From Streptomyces panaciradicis (lineage in GTDB: Bacteria; Actinomycetota; Actinomycetes; Streptomycetales; Streptomycetaceae), in contig NZ_JAMGBF010000020.1 in NCBI RefSeq assembly GCF_023516615.1, forward strand, positions 100,945 to 164,944: DNA of 64,000 nucleotides, written 5' to 3'. Of the stretch, positions 20,545-29,952 are shown piece by piece. The translations under genes were made by a program, and so were the position numbers. The notes under the pieces were generated by a model, which saw only the letters and a program-made list of their open reading frames with translations, made no database searches and was not told the DNA's origin. The stretch's first letter is position 1. Every line of letters starts with the position of its first letter.

Positions 20545-22311
20545 TCACGCCTCCTTCGGGTCGACGGGGGCGGGACGACGAGTGCGGCGCAGCGGTGGCT
20601 TCGCGCCCAGCGCCTTCGGGTCCAGGCCGGACCACTTGTGGCCGGTGGCGAAGAACTTCCGGCGGGCGAGGATCGTCATCAGCGGCTTGGTGAAGAGGAA
20701 GACGACGACCACGTCCAGCACCGTGGTCAGACCCAGCGTGAACGCGAAGCCCTGGACCTTGCCGACGGTGACGATGAACAGCACCGCCGCGGCGAGGAAC
20801 GACACGAAGTCGGAGACCAGGATGGTGCGCCGGGCGCGCGGCCAGGCCCGCTCGACGGCGGGGCGCAGCGAGCGGCCCTCGCGGATCTCGTCCCGGATGC
20901 GTTCGAAGAACACGATGAACGAGTCCGCGGTGATGCCGATGGCGACGATGGCGCCGCAGACCGCCGGCAGATTCAGCGCGAAGCCGATGGCCTCGCCGAG
21001 CAGCGACATGATCGCGTAGGTGAGGGCCGCGGAGACCAGCAGCGAGGGGATCGCGATCATCGACAGGCCGCGGTAGAAGATCAGCAGGTAGATCACGACC
21101 AGGCCGAGGCCGATCGCGCCCGCGATCAGACCGGCGTGCAGCTGCTCGCCGCCGAGCGCGGCGGTCACCGTGGTGACGCTGTCCTCCTTGAAGGTCAGCG
21201 GCAGGGCGCCGTACGACAGCATGTTCGCCAGGCCCTGGGCCTCCGTCTGGTTGAAGCTGCCGGAGATCTCCGCGCTGCCGCCGGTGAGGGCCTCCTTGAC
21301 GTACGGGTCGGAGACCACGTTGCCGTCGAGGACGATCGCGAACTGGTTCTGCGGCGTCTGCTTCTGGGCGAGCTGACCGGTGATGTCGGCGAACTTCTTG
21401 GTGCCCTTGGAGGTGAACTCCATGGTGACGGTCCAGCCGGCGGCGGTCTGGGTGTTGAAGACGGCCTGGGCCTTCTTCACGTCCGTGCCGTCGACGGCGG
21501 CGGGGCCGAGGACGTACTTCTGCCACTGGCCGGAGGAGTTCTTGCCGCAGGCGACGGTGGGCTCGGTGGCCTTGGCGCTCTTGCCGGCGGTGTTCTGCAC
21601 CGTCTTCTTGGTGCAGTCGAGAGCGGCGTACTGCGCCTGCAGCTTGGCGGCCGCTTCACTGGCGGCGGAGCTGGCGCTCGCCGACGGGGTGGGGCTGGCG
21701 GACGCCTTGCTGCCGGAGGACGCGGTGGCGCTCGGCGTCGCGTCCGCCTTGAGGCCGTCGGTGACGGCGCGGCCCTGGGAGGTGGCGCTCGCGGAGGGCG
21801 ACGCGGTCGACTTGCCGGTGGCCTTCTCGGACGCCCCGGCCGACGGCTTGGCGGACGCTCCGCCCGTGGCGCTCGGGGACGGGCTGGCCGTCGCGCTGCC
21901 GCCGGAGACCTCGGTGGCGAGCACCGGGCGGAAGTACAGCTTGGCGGTGGTGCCGACCTGCTGGCGGGCTTCCTTGGAGTTCGTGCCCTTGGGGATGTTG
22001 ACGATGATGTTGCGGTCGCCCTGGGTCTGAACCTCCGCCTCCGAGACACCGAGACCATTGACACGGCGGTTCATGATGTCGACCGCGGTGTTCATGTTGG
22101 TCTTGTTGATCGCGGATTCCTGGCCCTTTTCCGGAACCGCCCGCAGCGTGATGCTCGTACCGCCCGCAAGGTCGATGCCGAGGCGCGGAGTGGTGTTGCC
22201 GGAGGCGAACATGCCGGCGGTGAGCGCCACGATGGCGATCAGAATGAGGGCCAGCGAGCGCCCTGGCTTGCTCTGGGCGCTCGCGCTTCGGCCCTTTTTA
22301 GGTGCTGCCAC
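20545..22311 (-). CDS. secD: Protein translocase subunit SecD
   Basis: A 588-residue partner of SecF. The N-terminal membrane segment (about residues 20-40, LALILIAIVALTAGMFAS) precedes GIDLAGGTSITLRAVPEKGQ, the P1 signature. The large extracytoplasmic domain carries an unusual insert of about 100 residues rich in Ala/Ser/Pro/Lys (ASPSPSATGGASAKPSAGAS), common in actinobacterial SecD. Five C-terminal membrane segments include DSFIVFFERIRDEIREG. Start ATG at 22311 (MAAPKKGRSASAQSKPGRSL). A strong hairpin (22403-22440) separates it from yajC. Confidence 0.97.
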   Translation of the reverse strand: MAAPKKGRSASAQSKPGRSLALILIAIVALTAGMFASGNTTPRLGIDLAGGTSITLRAVPEKGQESAINKTNMNTAVDIMNRRVNGLGVSEAEVQTQGDRNIIVNIPKGTNSKEARQQVGTTAKLYFRPVLATEVSGGSATASPSPSATGGASAKPSAGASEKATGKSTASPSASATSQGRAVTDGLKADATPSATASSGSKASASPTPSASASSAASEAAAKLQAQYAALDCTKKTVQNTAGKSAKATEPTVACGKNSSGQWQKYVLGPAAVDGTDVKKAQAVFNTQTAAGWTVTMEFTSKGTKKFADITGQLAQKQTPQNQFAIVLDGNVVSDPYVKEALTGGSAEISGSFNQTEAQGLANMLSYGALPLTFKEDSVTTVTAALGGEQLHAGLIAGAIGLGLVVIYLLIFYRGLSMIAIPSLLVSAALTYAIMSLLGEAIGFALNLPAVCGAIVAIGITADSFIVFFERIRDEIREGRSLRPAVERAWPRARRTILVSDFVSFLAAAVLFIVTVGKVQGFAFTLGLTTVLDVVVVFLFTKPLMTILARRKFFATGHKWSGLDPKALGAKPPLRRTRRPAPVDPKEA

Positions 22312-22402
22312 CTTCTCGTACTCCCTCTCGGGCCGCTCCGTGCCGGGTCAGCGCGGTGTCGGCCATGACATGGTGTCGGGATCCCCGTGTGCGAGACGAC
22401 AC

Positions 22403-22440
22403 GTCCCGGGGCGCGCGAGGTCGGCCGCGCGCCCCGGGAC
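22403..22440 (-). terminator. 15-bp hairpin after yajC
   Basis: GTCCCGGGGCGCGCG, 8-base loop, exact complement; begins 5 bases past the yajC stop. It may terminate or attenuate yajC transcription before secD. Confidence 0.8.
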
Positions 22441-22444
22441 GTGA

Positions 22445-22948
22445 CTACTTCGCGTCGGAGTCGCCGTCGGTCTTCTTCGGCTCCTCGTCCGACTTCGTCT
22501 CCGTGGCGGCCGTCTCGTCGGCCGGCTCCTCGGTCGCGTCCTTCTTGCCGAGGTCGACGGACTTGTCGTCGGAGGCGGCGGCAGCTTCGTCGGCGGAGTC
22601 GTCGGTCTCGGTGAGGGAGGAGGCGTCGTCGGGGACGACGTCGGTGTCGGACTTCAGGTCGTGCTCGATGCCGTGCACGATGCGGTTGTACTCGTCATCG
22701 CTGAGCACGGAACCGATGGCGTTCTTCGCGAAGAGGAGGTCGACGCCCGGGCCGGCGTCCAGGAGGACCGTGTCCTCGTTGACCTCCTTGACCGTCGCGT
22801 ACATGCCCCCGATCGTGCGGACGCCGCTGCCGGGCTGCATCTCGTTCCGCATCGTCTGGGCCTGCTGCTGCTTGCGCTTGGCCGAACGGGTCATGAGGAA
22901 CATGGCCCCGATGAGCACGATGAACGGGAGGAGCATGGTGATATTCAC
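22445..22948 (-). CDS. yajC: Preprotein translocase subunit YajC
   Basis: A 167-residue accessory subunit of the SecDF complex. The GTG at 22948 gives MNITMLLPFIVLIGAMFLMT, one N-terminal membrane segment. It is followed by the family block RKQQQAQTMRNEMQPGSGV, RTIGGMYATVKEV and the short beta-rich domain. The C-terminal tail is very acidic and Asp/Glu/Ala/Lys-rich (TDDSADEAAAASDDKSVDLG), typical of actinobacterial YajC. A longer upstream frame lacks conserved sequence. It sits between ruvB (175 bases upstream) and secD. Confidence 0.95.
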   Translation of the reverse strand: MNITMLLPFIVLIGAMFLMTRSAKRKQQQAQTMRNEMQPGSGVRTIGGMYATVKEVNEDTVLLDAGPGVDLLFAKNAIGSVLSDDEYNRIVHGIEHDLKSDTDVVPDDASSLTETDDSADEAAAASDDKSVDLGKKDATEEPADETAATETKSDEEPKKTDGDSDAK

Positions 22949-23123
22949 GGGACGGAATTTCCTTCGCACGACCGCGATGGAGAGCGGCCTCATGGATGGG
23001 GGTATGTATACCGCCGACAAAGGCGGCATCGGCGGAGTCTAAGCGAGTCCGCGCGCATGGAACAACGCTCAGCATGGCACCTGGGTTCCTGCCCCGGCCA
23101 ATGCCTGCGCCGTCACAATGGCA

Positions 23124-24191
23124 TCACGTCCCGAACAGGTCCTGTTGTCCGTTTCCCGCAGTAGCGGACCGGGGCGGAGTGAGGCCGAGATGCGCCCATG
23201 CGGCGGGCGTGGCGACCCGTCCGCGCGGGGTGCGGGCCAGCAGTCCCTCCCGTACGAGGAAGGGTTCGGCGACCTCTTCGACGGTCTCGCGCTCCTCCCC
23301 CACCGCGACGGCGAGGGTGGACAGGCCGACGGGTCCGCCGCCGAACAGCTTCAGCAGCGCCTCCAGCACCCCGCGGTCGAGGCGGTCCAGGCCCCGGGCG
23401 TCCACCTCGTACACCGCGAGGGCCGCGGCCGCGATGTCGCGCGTGATGAGTCCGTCGGCCTTGACCTGGGCGTAGTCCCGTACGCGGCGCAGCAGGCGGT
23501 TGGCGATGCGGGGCGTGCCGCGGGAGCGGCCGGCGATCTCGGCGGCGCCGTCGGCCTGGATCTCCACGTCGAGCAGGTTGGCGGAGCGGTGGATGACGCG
23601 CTCCAGCTCGGCGGGCTCGTAGAACTCCATGTGCGCGGTGAAGCCGAAGCGGTCGCGCAGCGGGGGCGGCAGCAGACCCGCGCGGGTGGTGGCGCCGACC
23701 AGGGTGAAGGGGGGCAGTTCGAGCGGGATCGCGGTGGCGCCGGGGCCCTTGCCGACGATGACGTCGACGCGGAAGTCCTCCATCGCCATGTAGAGCATCT
23801 CCTCGGCGGGCCGGGACATGCGGTGGATCTCGTCCAGGAAGAGGACCTCGCCCTCCTGCAGGGAGGACAGGATCGCGGCCAGGTCGCCGGCGTGCTGGAT
23901 GGCGGGTCCGCTGGTGATGCGGATGGGGGCGCCCATCTCCGCCGCGATGATCATGGAGAGGGTGGTCTTGCCGAGGCCGGGGGCGCCGGAGAGGAGCACG
24001 TGGTCGGCGGTGGCGCCGCGCGCGCGGGCGGCGCGCAGCACCAGGTCGAGCTGCTCGCGGACCTTCTCCTGGCCGATGAACTCGCCCAGGTCCTTGGGGC
24101 GCAGGGCGGCCTCGACGGCCTGGTCCTCACGGTCGGCGGACGCACCGACGAGCCGCTCGGCGGAGGTGTCGGTGGTGTCGTCCCAGTTCAT
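23124..24191 (-). CDS. ruvB: Holliday junction branch-migration helicase RuvB
   Basis: A 355-residue AAA+ motor that drives branch migration with RuvA. Walker A is [10 protein letters not shown], Walker [11 protein letters not shown], sensor 1 GATTRAG, arginine finger in PPLRDRFG, and sensor 2 [12 protein letters not shown]. The C-terminal winged-helix domain begins near residue 270 ([20 protein letters not shown]). Start ATG at 24191 ([20 protein letters not shown]). It lies 26 bases after ruvA in a ruvC-ruvA-ruvB operon. Confidence 0.98.
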   Translation of the reverse strand: MNWDDTTDTSAERLVGASADREDQAVEAALRPKDLGEFIGQEKVREQLDLVLRAARARGATADHVLLSGAPGLGKTTLSMIIAAEMGAPIRITSGPAIQHAGDLAAILSSLQEGEVLFLDEIHRMSRPAEEMLYMAMEDFRVDVIVGKGPGATAIPLELPPFTLVGATTRAGLLPPPLRDRFGFTAHMEFYEPAELERVIHRSANLLDVEIQADGAAEIAGRSRGTPRIANRLLRRVRDYAQVKADGLITRDIAAAALAVYEVDARGLDRLDRGVLEALLKLFGGGPVGLSTLAVAVGEERETVEEVAEPFLVREGLLARTPRGRVATPAAWAHLGLTPPRSATAGNGQQDLFGT

Positions 24192-24217
24192 GTGGTGTGC
24201 CTCGGGTTCGAAGGGGG

Positions 24218-24823
24218 TCAGCGGGCGCGGTTGAGGGTCTGCAGGGCCGCCTTGAGCAGCTGGCCGACCTGCGGGGTGCCCTCGGCCGCCTCGGCCTGCG
24301 GTGCCACGGCGGTCACCGCCTCGTCGGCCTCGCGGGTGGCGTAGCCCAGGCCGATGAGCGCGGCGTGCAGCTGGTCGCGCCAGCCCTGGGTGACGGGGGC
24401 GCCGACCGCGGGGGCGCCGACCGGTTCGCCGAGCCGGTCCTTCAGCTCCAGCAGCAGTTTCTGGGCGCCCTTCTTGCCGATGCCGGGCACGGCGGTCAGG
24501 GCCCTCTCGTCATTGGTGGCGATCGCGCGGCGCAGGGCGTCGGGGCTGTGCACGGCCAGCATCGCCTGGGCCAGGCGGGGGCCGACTCCGCTCGCCGTCT
24601 GCAGCAGCTCGAAGACCTGGCGTTCGTCGTCGTCCACGAAGCCGTACAGGGTGAGCGAGTCCTCCCGTACGACCAGGGAGGTGGCGAGCTTGGCCTGCTG
24701 GCCCATGCGCAGCCCGGAGAGGGTGTTGGGCGTGCACTGGACGGCGATGCCGATCCCGCCCACCTCGACCACCGCGGAGTCGGGTGCGAGGGCGGCGACC
24801 GGGCCGCTGACGAACGCGATCAT
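24218..24823 (-). CDS. ruvA: Holliday junction-binding protein RuvA
   Basis: A 201-residue protein that binds four-way junctions as a tetramer and recruits RuvB. ATG at 24823 ([20 protein letters not shown]) overlaps the ruvC stop (ATGA). Domain I is the N-terminal OB fold ([12 protein letters not shown]). Domain II carries two helix-hairpin-helix motifs ([14 protein letters not shown] and [20 protein letters not shown]). Domain III at the C-terminus ([20 protein letters not shown]) contacts RuvB. Length is normal. Confidence 0.98.
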   Translation of the reverse strand: MIAFVSGPVAALAPDSAVVEVGGIGIAVQCTPNTLSGLRMGQQAKLATSLVVREDSLTLYGFVDDDERQVFELLQTASGVGPRLAQAMLAVHSPDALRRAIATNDERALTAVPGIGKKGAQKLLLELKDRLGEPVGAPAVGAPVTQGWRDQLHAALIGLGYATREADEAVTAVAPQAEAAEGTPQVGQLLKAALQTLNRAR

Positions 24824-25380
24824 GCGATACGGCCTTTCGATGATGCCTGGGCCGCCTTGGCCGCCTGGGCTGCGTGCAGGGCCACGGCCTGCTGGAGACG
24901 GTTCTGGGCGGGGGCGCGCCAGATGTGGCAGATGGCGAGCGCGAGGGCGTCGGCGGCGTCGGCGGGCTTCGGGGGCGCGTCGAGCCGCAGGAGGCGGGTG
25001 ACCATGGCGCCGACCTGGGCCTTGTCGGCGCGTCCGCTGCCGGTGACGGCCGCCTTGACCTCGCTGGGGGTGTGCAGGGCCACGGGGATGCCACGGCGGG
25101 CGGCGCAGAGCATGGCGACGGCGCTGGCCTGGGCGGTGCCCATCACGGTCCGGACGTTGTGCTGGCTGAACACCCGCTCCACGGCGACGAATTCGGGGCG
25201 GTGCTCGTCCAGCCAGGCCTCGATGCCCTGCTCGATCGCGACGAGACGGTGTCCCAGTTCGGCGTCCGCGGGCGTCCGTACGACACCCACGCCGACCATG
25301 GTCAGCGGCCGGCCCGCCACCCCCTCGACGACGCCGACCCCGCACCGGGTCAGCCCGGGGTCCACCCCGAGTACGCGCAC
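24820..25380 (-). CDS. ruvC: Holliday junction resolvase RuvC
   Basis: A 186-residue RNase H-fold endonuclease that resolves Holliday junctions. The GTG at 25380 gives [20 protein letters not shown]; the catalytic acidic residues are Asp in GVDPGLT, Glu in AVERVFSQ, and the Asp pair in [15 protein letters not shown]. The C-terminal Ala/Gln-rich tail ([20 protein letters not shown]) is longer than in E. coli. First gene of ruvCAB; yebC, on the same strand upstream, is closed by a hairpin at 25447-25480, so ruvC likely has its own promoter in 25381-25446. Confidence 0.97.
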   Translation of the reverse strand: MRVLGVDPGLTRCGVGVVEGVAGRPLTMVGVGVVRTPADAELGHRLVAIEQGIEAWLDEHRPEFVAVERVFSQHNVRTVMGTAQASAVAMLCAARRGIPVALHTPSEVKAAVTGSGRADKAQVGAMVTRLLRLDAPPKPADAADALALAICHIWRAPAQNRLQQAVALHAAQAAKAAQASSKGRIA

Positions 25381-25446
25381 GCGCCCCTCCCCTCTGTGCG
25401 GTGATCACTGACTGCCGTCAGGCTATCCGCTGCCACTGACAACAGC

Positions 25447-25480
25447 GGCGGGCCGGTGGGACGTGTCCCATCGGCCCGCC
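25447..25480 (-). terminator. Hairpin after yebC
   Basis: GGCGGGCCGGTGGGAC and GTCCCATCGGCCCGCC pair over 16 bases with one G-T wobble and a 2-base tip (GT). It begins 26 bases past the yebC stop and should separate yebC from ruvCAB. Confidence 0.8.
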
Positions 25481-25505
25481 GGAAACCGCTCAGCCCGCGG
25501 CAGCG

Positions 25506-26258
25506 CTACGCGTCGACCTTCTCCATGACCTCGTCGCTGACGTCGAAGTTGGCGAAGACGTTCTGCACGTCGTCGCTGTCCTCGAGCGCGTCGATCAGCT
25601 TGAAGATCTTCTTGGCGCCCTCCTCGTCCAGCTCGACCTGCATGGTCGGGACGAAGTTGGCCTCGGCGGAGTCGTAGTCGATCCCGGCGTCCTGCAGGGC
25701 GGTGCGGACCGCGACCAGGTCGGTGGCCTCGCTGAGCACCTCGAAGGACTCGCCCAGGTCGTTGACCTCCTCGGCGCCCGCGTCCAGGACGGCGGCGAGG
25801 ACGTCGTCCTCGGACAGCTCGCCCTTGGGGACGATGACGACGCCCTTGCGGTTGAACAGGTACGACACCGAGCCGGGGTCGGCCATGGAGCCGCCGTTGC
25901 GGGTCATGGCGACGCGGACGTCGGAGGCGGCGCGGTTGCGGTTGTCGGTGAGGCACTCGATGAGCACCGCGACGCCGTTCGGGCCGTAGCCCTCGTACAT
26001 GATCGTCTCGTAGTCGGCGCCGCCGGCCTCGAGACCACCGCCGCGCTTGATCGCGGAGTCGATGTTCTTGTTCGGGACCGACGACTTCTTGGCCTTCTGG
26101 ACGGCGTCGTAGAGCGTCGGGTTGCCGTCGAGGTCCACGCCGCCCATGCGCGCCGCGACCTCGATGTTCTTGATCAGCTTCGCGAAGAGCTTGCCGCGCT
26201 TGGCGTCGATCACGGCCTTCTTGTGCTTCGTCGTGGCCCATTTAGAGTGGCCGGACAT
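25506..26258 (-). CDS. yebC: YebC/PmpR (TACO1-like) protein
   Basis: A 250-residue protein of the YebC family, described both as transcriptional regulator and as a factor that helps ribosomes through difficult (proline-rich) stretches. [20 protein letters not shown] is the diagnostic N-terminus. [18 protein letters not shown] and [20 protein letters not shown] follow, and the C-terminal acidic domain ends [12 protein letters not shown]. Length is typical. It lies between pdxT and ruvC; pdxT-yebC-ruvC is a common actinobacterial order. Confidence 0.97.
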   Translation of the reverse strand: MSGHSKWATTKHKKAVIDAKRGKLFAKLIKNIEVAARMGGVDLDGNPTLYDAVQKAKKSSVPNKNIDSAIKRGGGLEAGGADYETIMYEGYGPNGVAVLIECLTDNRNRAASDVRVAMTRNGGSMADPGSVSYLFNRKGVVIVPKGELSEDDVLAAVLDAGAEEVNDLGESFEVLSEATDLVAVRTALQDAGIDYDSAEANFVPTMQVELDEEGAKKIFKLIDALEDSDDVQNVFANFDVSDEVMEKVDA

Positions 26259-26309
26259 CTGCCTGTCTCCTTCGCGTAACCCATCTCTGCAACGAACGCA
26301 GGAATCCTA

Positions 26310-26912
26310 CTAGGACTCCGTCGCCCGGTTCGCGTGCACCATGTCGACGAACAGGGAGTGCACGCGGTGGTCGCCGGTCAGTTCCGGGTGGAACGACGTG
26401 GCGAGCGCGTTGCCCTGGCGGACCGCGACGATGTGGCCCTCGTGCTCGGCGAGCACCTCGGTCTCGGCACCGACGGACTCCACCCAGGGGGCGCGGATGA
26501 AGACGCCCTCTACAGGATCGCCCTCGACGCCTCTGACGTCGACCGCCGCCTCGAAGGACTCGTTCTGCCGGCCGAAGGCGTTGCGGCGCACGATCATGTC
26601 GATGCCGCCGAAGGTCTCCTGGCCCGAGCGCGGGTCGAGGATCTTGTCGGCGAGCATGATCATGCCGGCGCAGGTGCCGTAGACGGGCATGCCGGTCCGC
26701 ACGCGCGCGCGGAGGGGCTCCATCACGCCGAAGAGGACGGCCAGCTTGGAGATGGTGGTGGACTCGCCGCCGGGGATGACGAGGCCGTCCACCTCGGCGA
26801 GTTCTTCGGGGCGCCTGACCGGCCTGGCCACGGCGTCGGCCGCGGCCAGGGCGATGAGGTGCTCCCGTACGTCGCCCTGGAGGGCCAGGACGCCTATGAC
26901 GGGGGTGTTCAT
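26310..26912 (-). CDS. pdxT: Pyridoxal 5'-phosphate synthase glutaminase subunit PdxT
   Basis: A 200-residue class I glutamine amidotransferase that supplies ammonia to PdxS for vitamin B6 synthesis. [20 protein letters not shown] is the usual opening. The catalytic triad is visible: Cys in [11 protein letters not shown], and His and Glu in SFHPELTGD; the oxyanion strand is [13 protein letters not shown]. It starts 13 bases after the pdxS stop, forming a pdxS-pdxT operon. Confidence 0.98.
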   Translation of the reverse strand: MNTPVIGVLALQGDVREHLIALAAADAVARPVRRPEELAEVDGLVIPGGESTTISKLAVLFGVMEPLRARVRTGMPVYGTCAGMIMLADKILDPRSGQETFGGIDMIVRRNAFGRQNESFEAAVDVRGVEGDPVEGVFIRAPWVESVGAETEVLAEHEGHIVAVRQGNALATSFHPELTGDHRVHSLFVDMVHANRATES

Positions 26913-26925
26913 GTGATCCGGTGCC

Positions 26926-27837
26926 TTACCAGCCGCGGTTGGCGTAGCGCTCGGCCTCGGGCAGGGTGTCGCAGTTGATGCCGACCATGGCCTCGCCGAG
27001 GTTGCGGGACGCGTCCGCGATGATCTTCGGGTCGTCGTAGAAGGTGGTGGCCTTGACGATGGCGGCGGCGCGCTTGGCCGGGTCGCCGGACTTGAAGATG
27101 CCGGAGCCGACGAACACGCCCTCGGCGCCGAGCTGGCGCATCAGGGCCGCGTCGGCCGGGGTGGCGACGCCACCGGCGGAGAACAGCACCACGGGGAGCT
27201 TGCCGAGCTCGGCGACCTCCTTGACCAGCTCGTACGGGGCGCGCAGCTCCTTGGCGGCGGCGTACAGCTCGTGGTTGTCGTAGCCGCGCAGGCGGGCGAT
27301 CTCGTTCTTGATCTGGCGCAGGTGGCGGACGGCCTCGACGACGTTGCCGGTGCCGGCCTCGCCCTTGGAGCGGATCATGGCCGCGCCCTCGGCGATGCGG
27401 CGCAGGGCCTCGCCCAGGTTGGTGGCGCCGCAGACGAAGGGGGTGGTGAAGGCCCACTTGTCGGAGTGGTTGACCTCGTCGGCCGGGGTGAGGACCTCGG
27501 ACTCGTCGATGTAGTCGACGCCGAGGGACTGCAGGACCTGGGCCTCGACGAAGTGGCCGATGCGGGACTTGGCCATGACCGGGATGGAGACGGCCTCGAT
27601 GATGCCCTCGATCATGTCCGGGTCGGACATGCGGGCCACGCCGCCGTCCTTGCGGATGTCGGCCGGGACCCGCTCCAGGGCCATGACGGCGACGGCGCCC
27701 GCGTCCTCGGCGATCTTCGCCTGCTCCGGCGTGACGACGTCCATGATCACGCCGCCCTTGAGCTGCTCGGCCATACCGCGCTTCACGCGCGCGGTGCCGG
27801 TCTCGGGGGCCTGGTTTTCGGAGAGCGTGCTGGACAC
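26926..27837 (-). CDS. pdxS: Pyridoxal 5'-phosphate synthase lyase subunit PdxS
   Basis: A 303-residue TIM-barrel synthase making PLP from ribose 5-phosphate, glyceraldehyde 3-phosphate and ammonia. The GTG at 27837 follows GAGGT at 6 bases. [20 protein letters not shown], the catalytic-lysine segment [20 protein letters not shown], the phosphate loop [20 protein letters not shown] and [15 protein letters not shown] are highly conserved. It is the first gene of the pair. The upstream 163 bases are AT-richer and probably hold the promoter; I did not identify a regulator site. Confidence 0.98.
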   Translation of the reverse strand: MSSTLSENQAPETGTARVKRGMAEQLKGGVIMDVVTPEQAKIAEDAGAVAVMALERVPADIRKDGGVARMSDPDMIEGIIEAVSIPVMAKSRIGHFVEAQVLQSLGVDYIDESEVLTPADEVNHSDKWAFTTPFVCGATNLGEALRRIAEGAAMIRSKGEAGTGNVVEAVRHLRQIKNEIARLRGYDNHELYAAAKELRAPYELVKEVAELGKLPVVLFSAGGVATPADAALMRQLGAEGVFVGSGIFKSGDPAKRAAAIVKATTFYDDPKIIADASRNLGEAMVGINCDTLPEAERYANRGW

Positions 27838-28000
27838 GGATGACCTCACTGAAGGGAAAGAGGGTTTCTGCAATCCCCGAGGAAACGCGAGCACACCAGT
27901 CCACGGCAAGGGCCAATGGCAACCCGGTGGATCGTTTTGTCTCCGAGCCGCCCGATGCGGGGCCGCCCGAAGCGGGACCGCCCGCCGCCGGGTCGCCGGC

Positions 28001-28543
28001 TCACCCCGTCCGGTCCGCCAGGGCCGCCGGGGGTTCGTCGTCCATCTCGAAGGACGACGGGACGGGGGCGTGACCGGCCAGGCGGAACCAGCGGACCTTG
28101 CGGTGCTCGCGCAGCCGCCGGGCCGCGCCGACCGCGTCGTTGTGGAAGCGGCGGGCCATCGGCACCCGGCGCACGGCCTCCGTGAGCTCGTGGGTGGCCG
28201 CCTCACCGCCGGGCACCTCGCGCACCACCTCGACCTGCGCGTGCTCGGCGAAGACGGCCCGCAGCGCCTGGCTCAGCTCGCTCTCGGCGACCTCCCGCTG
28301 CTCCTCCTCGGCCTGCCGGGCTGCGTGCGCGGCCTCGTACAGGACGATCGAGGCGGCCGGGTCGAGAACGCCGGAGGTGGCCAGTTCCTGGGCCACCGAC
28401 GCCCTGCGCAGCAACTGGGCGTCGAGGGCGGCGCGGGCGGCGTCGATCCGGGTGTGCAGCCGGTCCAGGCGGCCCGCGGTCCAGCTCAGGTACAGGCCGA
28501 TCGCGACGAGGGCGACGAAAATCCAGATCAGGGTTGCGGTCAC
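28001..28543 (-). CDS. LemA-like single-pass membrane protein
   Basis: A 180-residue protein with an N-terminal membrane segment (about residues 3-21, [18 protein letters not shown]) and a helical cytoplasmic part. The spacing resembles the LemA family: an early [20 protein letters not shown] helix, a mid-protein amphipathic stretch, and the [20 protein letters not shown] motif in place of the YN..V..YN motif of LemA. The function of LemA proteins is unsettled. It lies between pimA and pdxS on the same strand; in mycobacteria this position holds a Nudix protein, so the neighbour is not conserved. Confidence 0.75.
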   Translation of the reverse strand: MTATLIWIFVALVAIGLYLSWTAGRLDRLHTRIDAARAALDAQLLRRASVAQELATSGVLDPAASIVLYEAAHAARQAEEEQREVAESELSQALRAVFAEHAQVEVVREVPGGEAATHELTEAVRRVPMARRFHNDAVGAARRLREHRKVRWFRLAGHAPVPSSFEMDDEPPAALADRTG

Positions 28544-28597
28544 GGGCGCTCACGTTACCGGGCACGTCACGGCGCCCGGAGGGGGCATCGGTCCCGT

Positions 28598-28829
28598 GCG
28601 CCGGCCCGAACCGCCCACGACCGGCGCCTCACTCCCGCGCCGATCCGCACCGCGCCCGGAGGAGGCGCCAGACCCGGGCCGACCCGCACCGCGCCGGGCG
28701 GAGGCGCCAGACCCGAGCCGATCCGCACCGCGCCCGCGGCGGGCGTCGGTCCCGCGCCGGCCCGAACCGCACCCGAGGGGCATCAGTCCCGGGCCAGCCC
28801 GAACCGCGCCCGCAGCCCCGGTGCCCGCC
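28598..28829. repeat. Degenerate 39-bp direct repeats at the pimA 3' end
   Basis: Six units start at about 28598, 28637, 28676, 28715, 28754 and 28791. Spacing is 39 bases except the last step (37). The core is GCCGATCCGCACCGCGCCCG followed by variable GA-rich sequence and a CCC. The last unit enters the 3' end of the pimA coding region, forming part of its C-terminal RAPGLRARFGLARD. Similarity between units is partial, so it is an old or diverging array. Confidence 0.7.
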
Positions 28830-29952
28830 CGTCCTCCGCCGCCGCGACCGCCGTCGTGCCGTCCGTCACCGTCTCGTAGACGGACAGGATGTCCGCCCCG
28901 ACCGTCGACCAGTCGAACCGCCGTACGTGCGCGCTGCCCCGCTCGCGCAGCTCGGCGCGGCGCTCGGGGTCCCCGAGGAGCCGTACCGCCGCGTCCGCCA
29001 GCGCGTCGGAGTCCTCGTTGGGGAACAGCTCGCCGGCCGCTCCCTGGTCCAGGACCTGCGCGAAGGCGTCCAGGTCGGAGGCGAGGACCGGCGCGCCCGC
29101 CGACATCGCCTCGACCAGGATGATGCCGAAGCTCTCGCCGCCGGTGTTCGGGGCGACGTAGAGGTCGACACTGCGCAGGAAGCGGGCCTTGTCCTCGTCG
29201 CTGACCATGCCCAGGAACTCGACGCGGGAGCGCAGCTCGGCGGGCAGCGACTCGACCGCCTCCTCCTCGTCGCCCCGGCCCGCGACCAGCAGCCGGGTCT
29301 GCGGCCGGGCCGCGAGGATCCTCGGCAGGGCCCGCATCAGCACCGGCAGGCCCTTGCGCGGCTCGTCGATGCGGCCGATGAAGCCGATCGTGTCGCCCTG
29401 CCAGTCGGGGTTGGGCTCGGCCTTGGCGAAGAAGTCGACGTCCACGCCGTTCGGGATGACGACCGCGTCGCCGCCGAGGTGCTCGACCAGGGTGCGGCGG
29501 GCGTACTCGCTCACCGCGATCCGCGCGCTGATCTTCTCCAGGGCGGCCTGGAGGATCGCGTACGCGGCGATCATCGCCTTGGAGCGCGGGTTGGAGGTGT
29601 GGAAGGTGGCCACGATCGGGCCCGACGCCGCCCAGCAGGTCAGCAGGCCCAGCGACGGGGAGGTCGGCTCGTGGATGTGCACGACGTCGAAGTGGCCGTC
29701 GTGCAGCCAGCGGCGCACCCGGGCCGCCGAGAGGAAACCGAAGTTCAGGCGGGCCACCGAGCCGTTGTAGGGCACCGGGACCGCGCGGCCGGCCGAGACG
29801 ACGTACGGCGGCAGCGGGGTGTCGTCGTCGGCGGGCGCCAGGACGGACACCTCGTGGCCGAGCCGGATGAAGTACTCCGCCAGGTCGCGGATGTGGAACT
29901 GGACGCCGCCCGGTACGTCCCAGGAGTACGGGCAGACGATGCCGATCCTCAC
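28783..29952 (-). CDS. pimA: Phosphatidyl-myo-inositol mannosyltransferase PimA-like
   Basis: A 389-residue GT-B glycosyltransferase (GT4) that would add the first mannose from GDP-mannose to phosphatidylinositol on the inner membrane face. The GTG at 29952 gives MRIGIVCPYSWDVPGGVQFH, the hallmark opening with GGVQ. HIHEPTSPSLGLL, a middle Rossmann start GFIGRIDEPRKGLPVLMRAL, and the EX7E motif ESFGIILVEAMSAG are present. It overlaps the acyltransferase stop by 4 bases. The order pgsA-acyltransferase-pimA is that of mycobacterial PIM synthesis, which supports this name over a generic GT4. Confidence 0.85.
   Translation of the reverse strand: MRIGIVCPYSWDVPGGVQFHIRDLAEYFIRLGHEVSVLAPADDDTPLPPYVVSAGRAVPVPYNGSVARLNFGFLSAARVRRWLHDGHFDVVHIHEPTSPSLGLLTCWAASGPIVATFHTSNPRSKAMIAAYAILQAALEKISARIAVSEYARRTLVEHLGGDAVVIPNGVDVDFFAKAEPNPDWQGDTIGFIGRIDEPRKGLPVLMRALPRILAARPQTRLLVAGRGDEEEAVESLPAELRSRVEFLGMVSDEDKARFLRSVDLYVAPNTGGESFGIILVEAMSAGAPVLASDLDAFAQVLDQGAAGELFPNEDSDALADAAVRLLGDPERRAELRERGSAHVRRFDWSTVGADILSVYETVTDGTTAVAAAEDGRAPGLRARFGLARD

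Noticed and set aside
28598..28829. CRISPR array at the 39-bp repeats
   Set aside because: Units are contiguous and degenerate with no spacers, and no cas genes are nearby.
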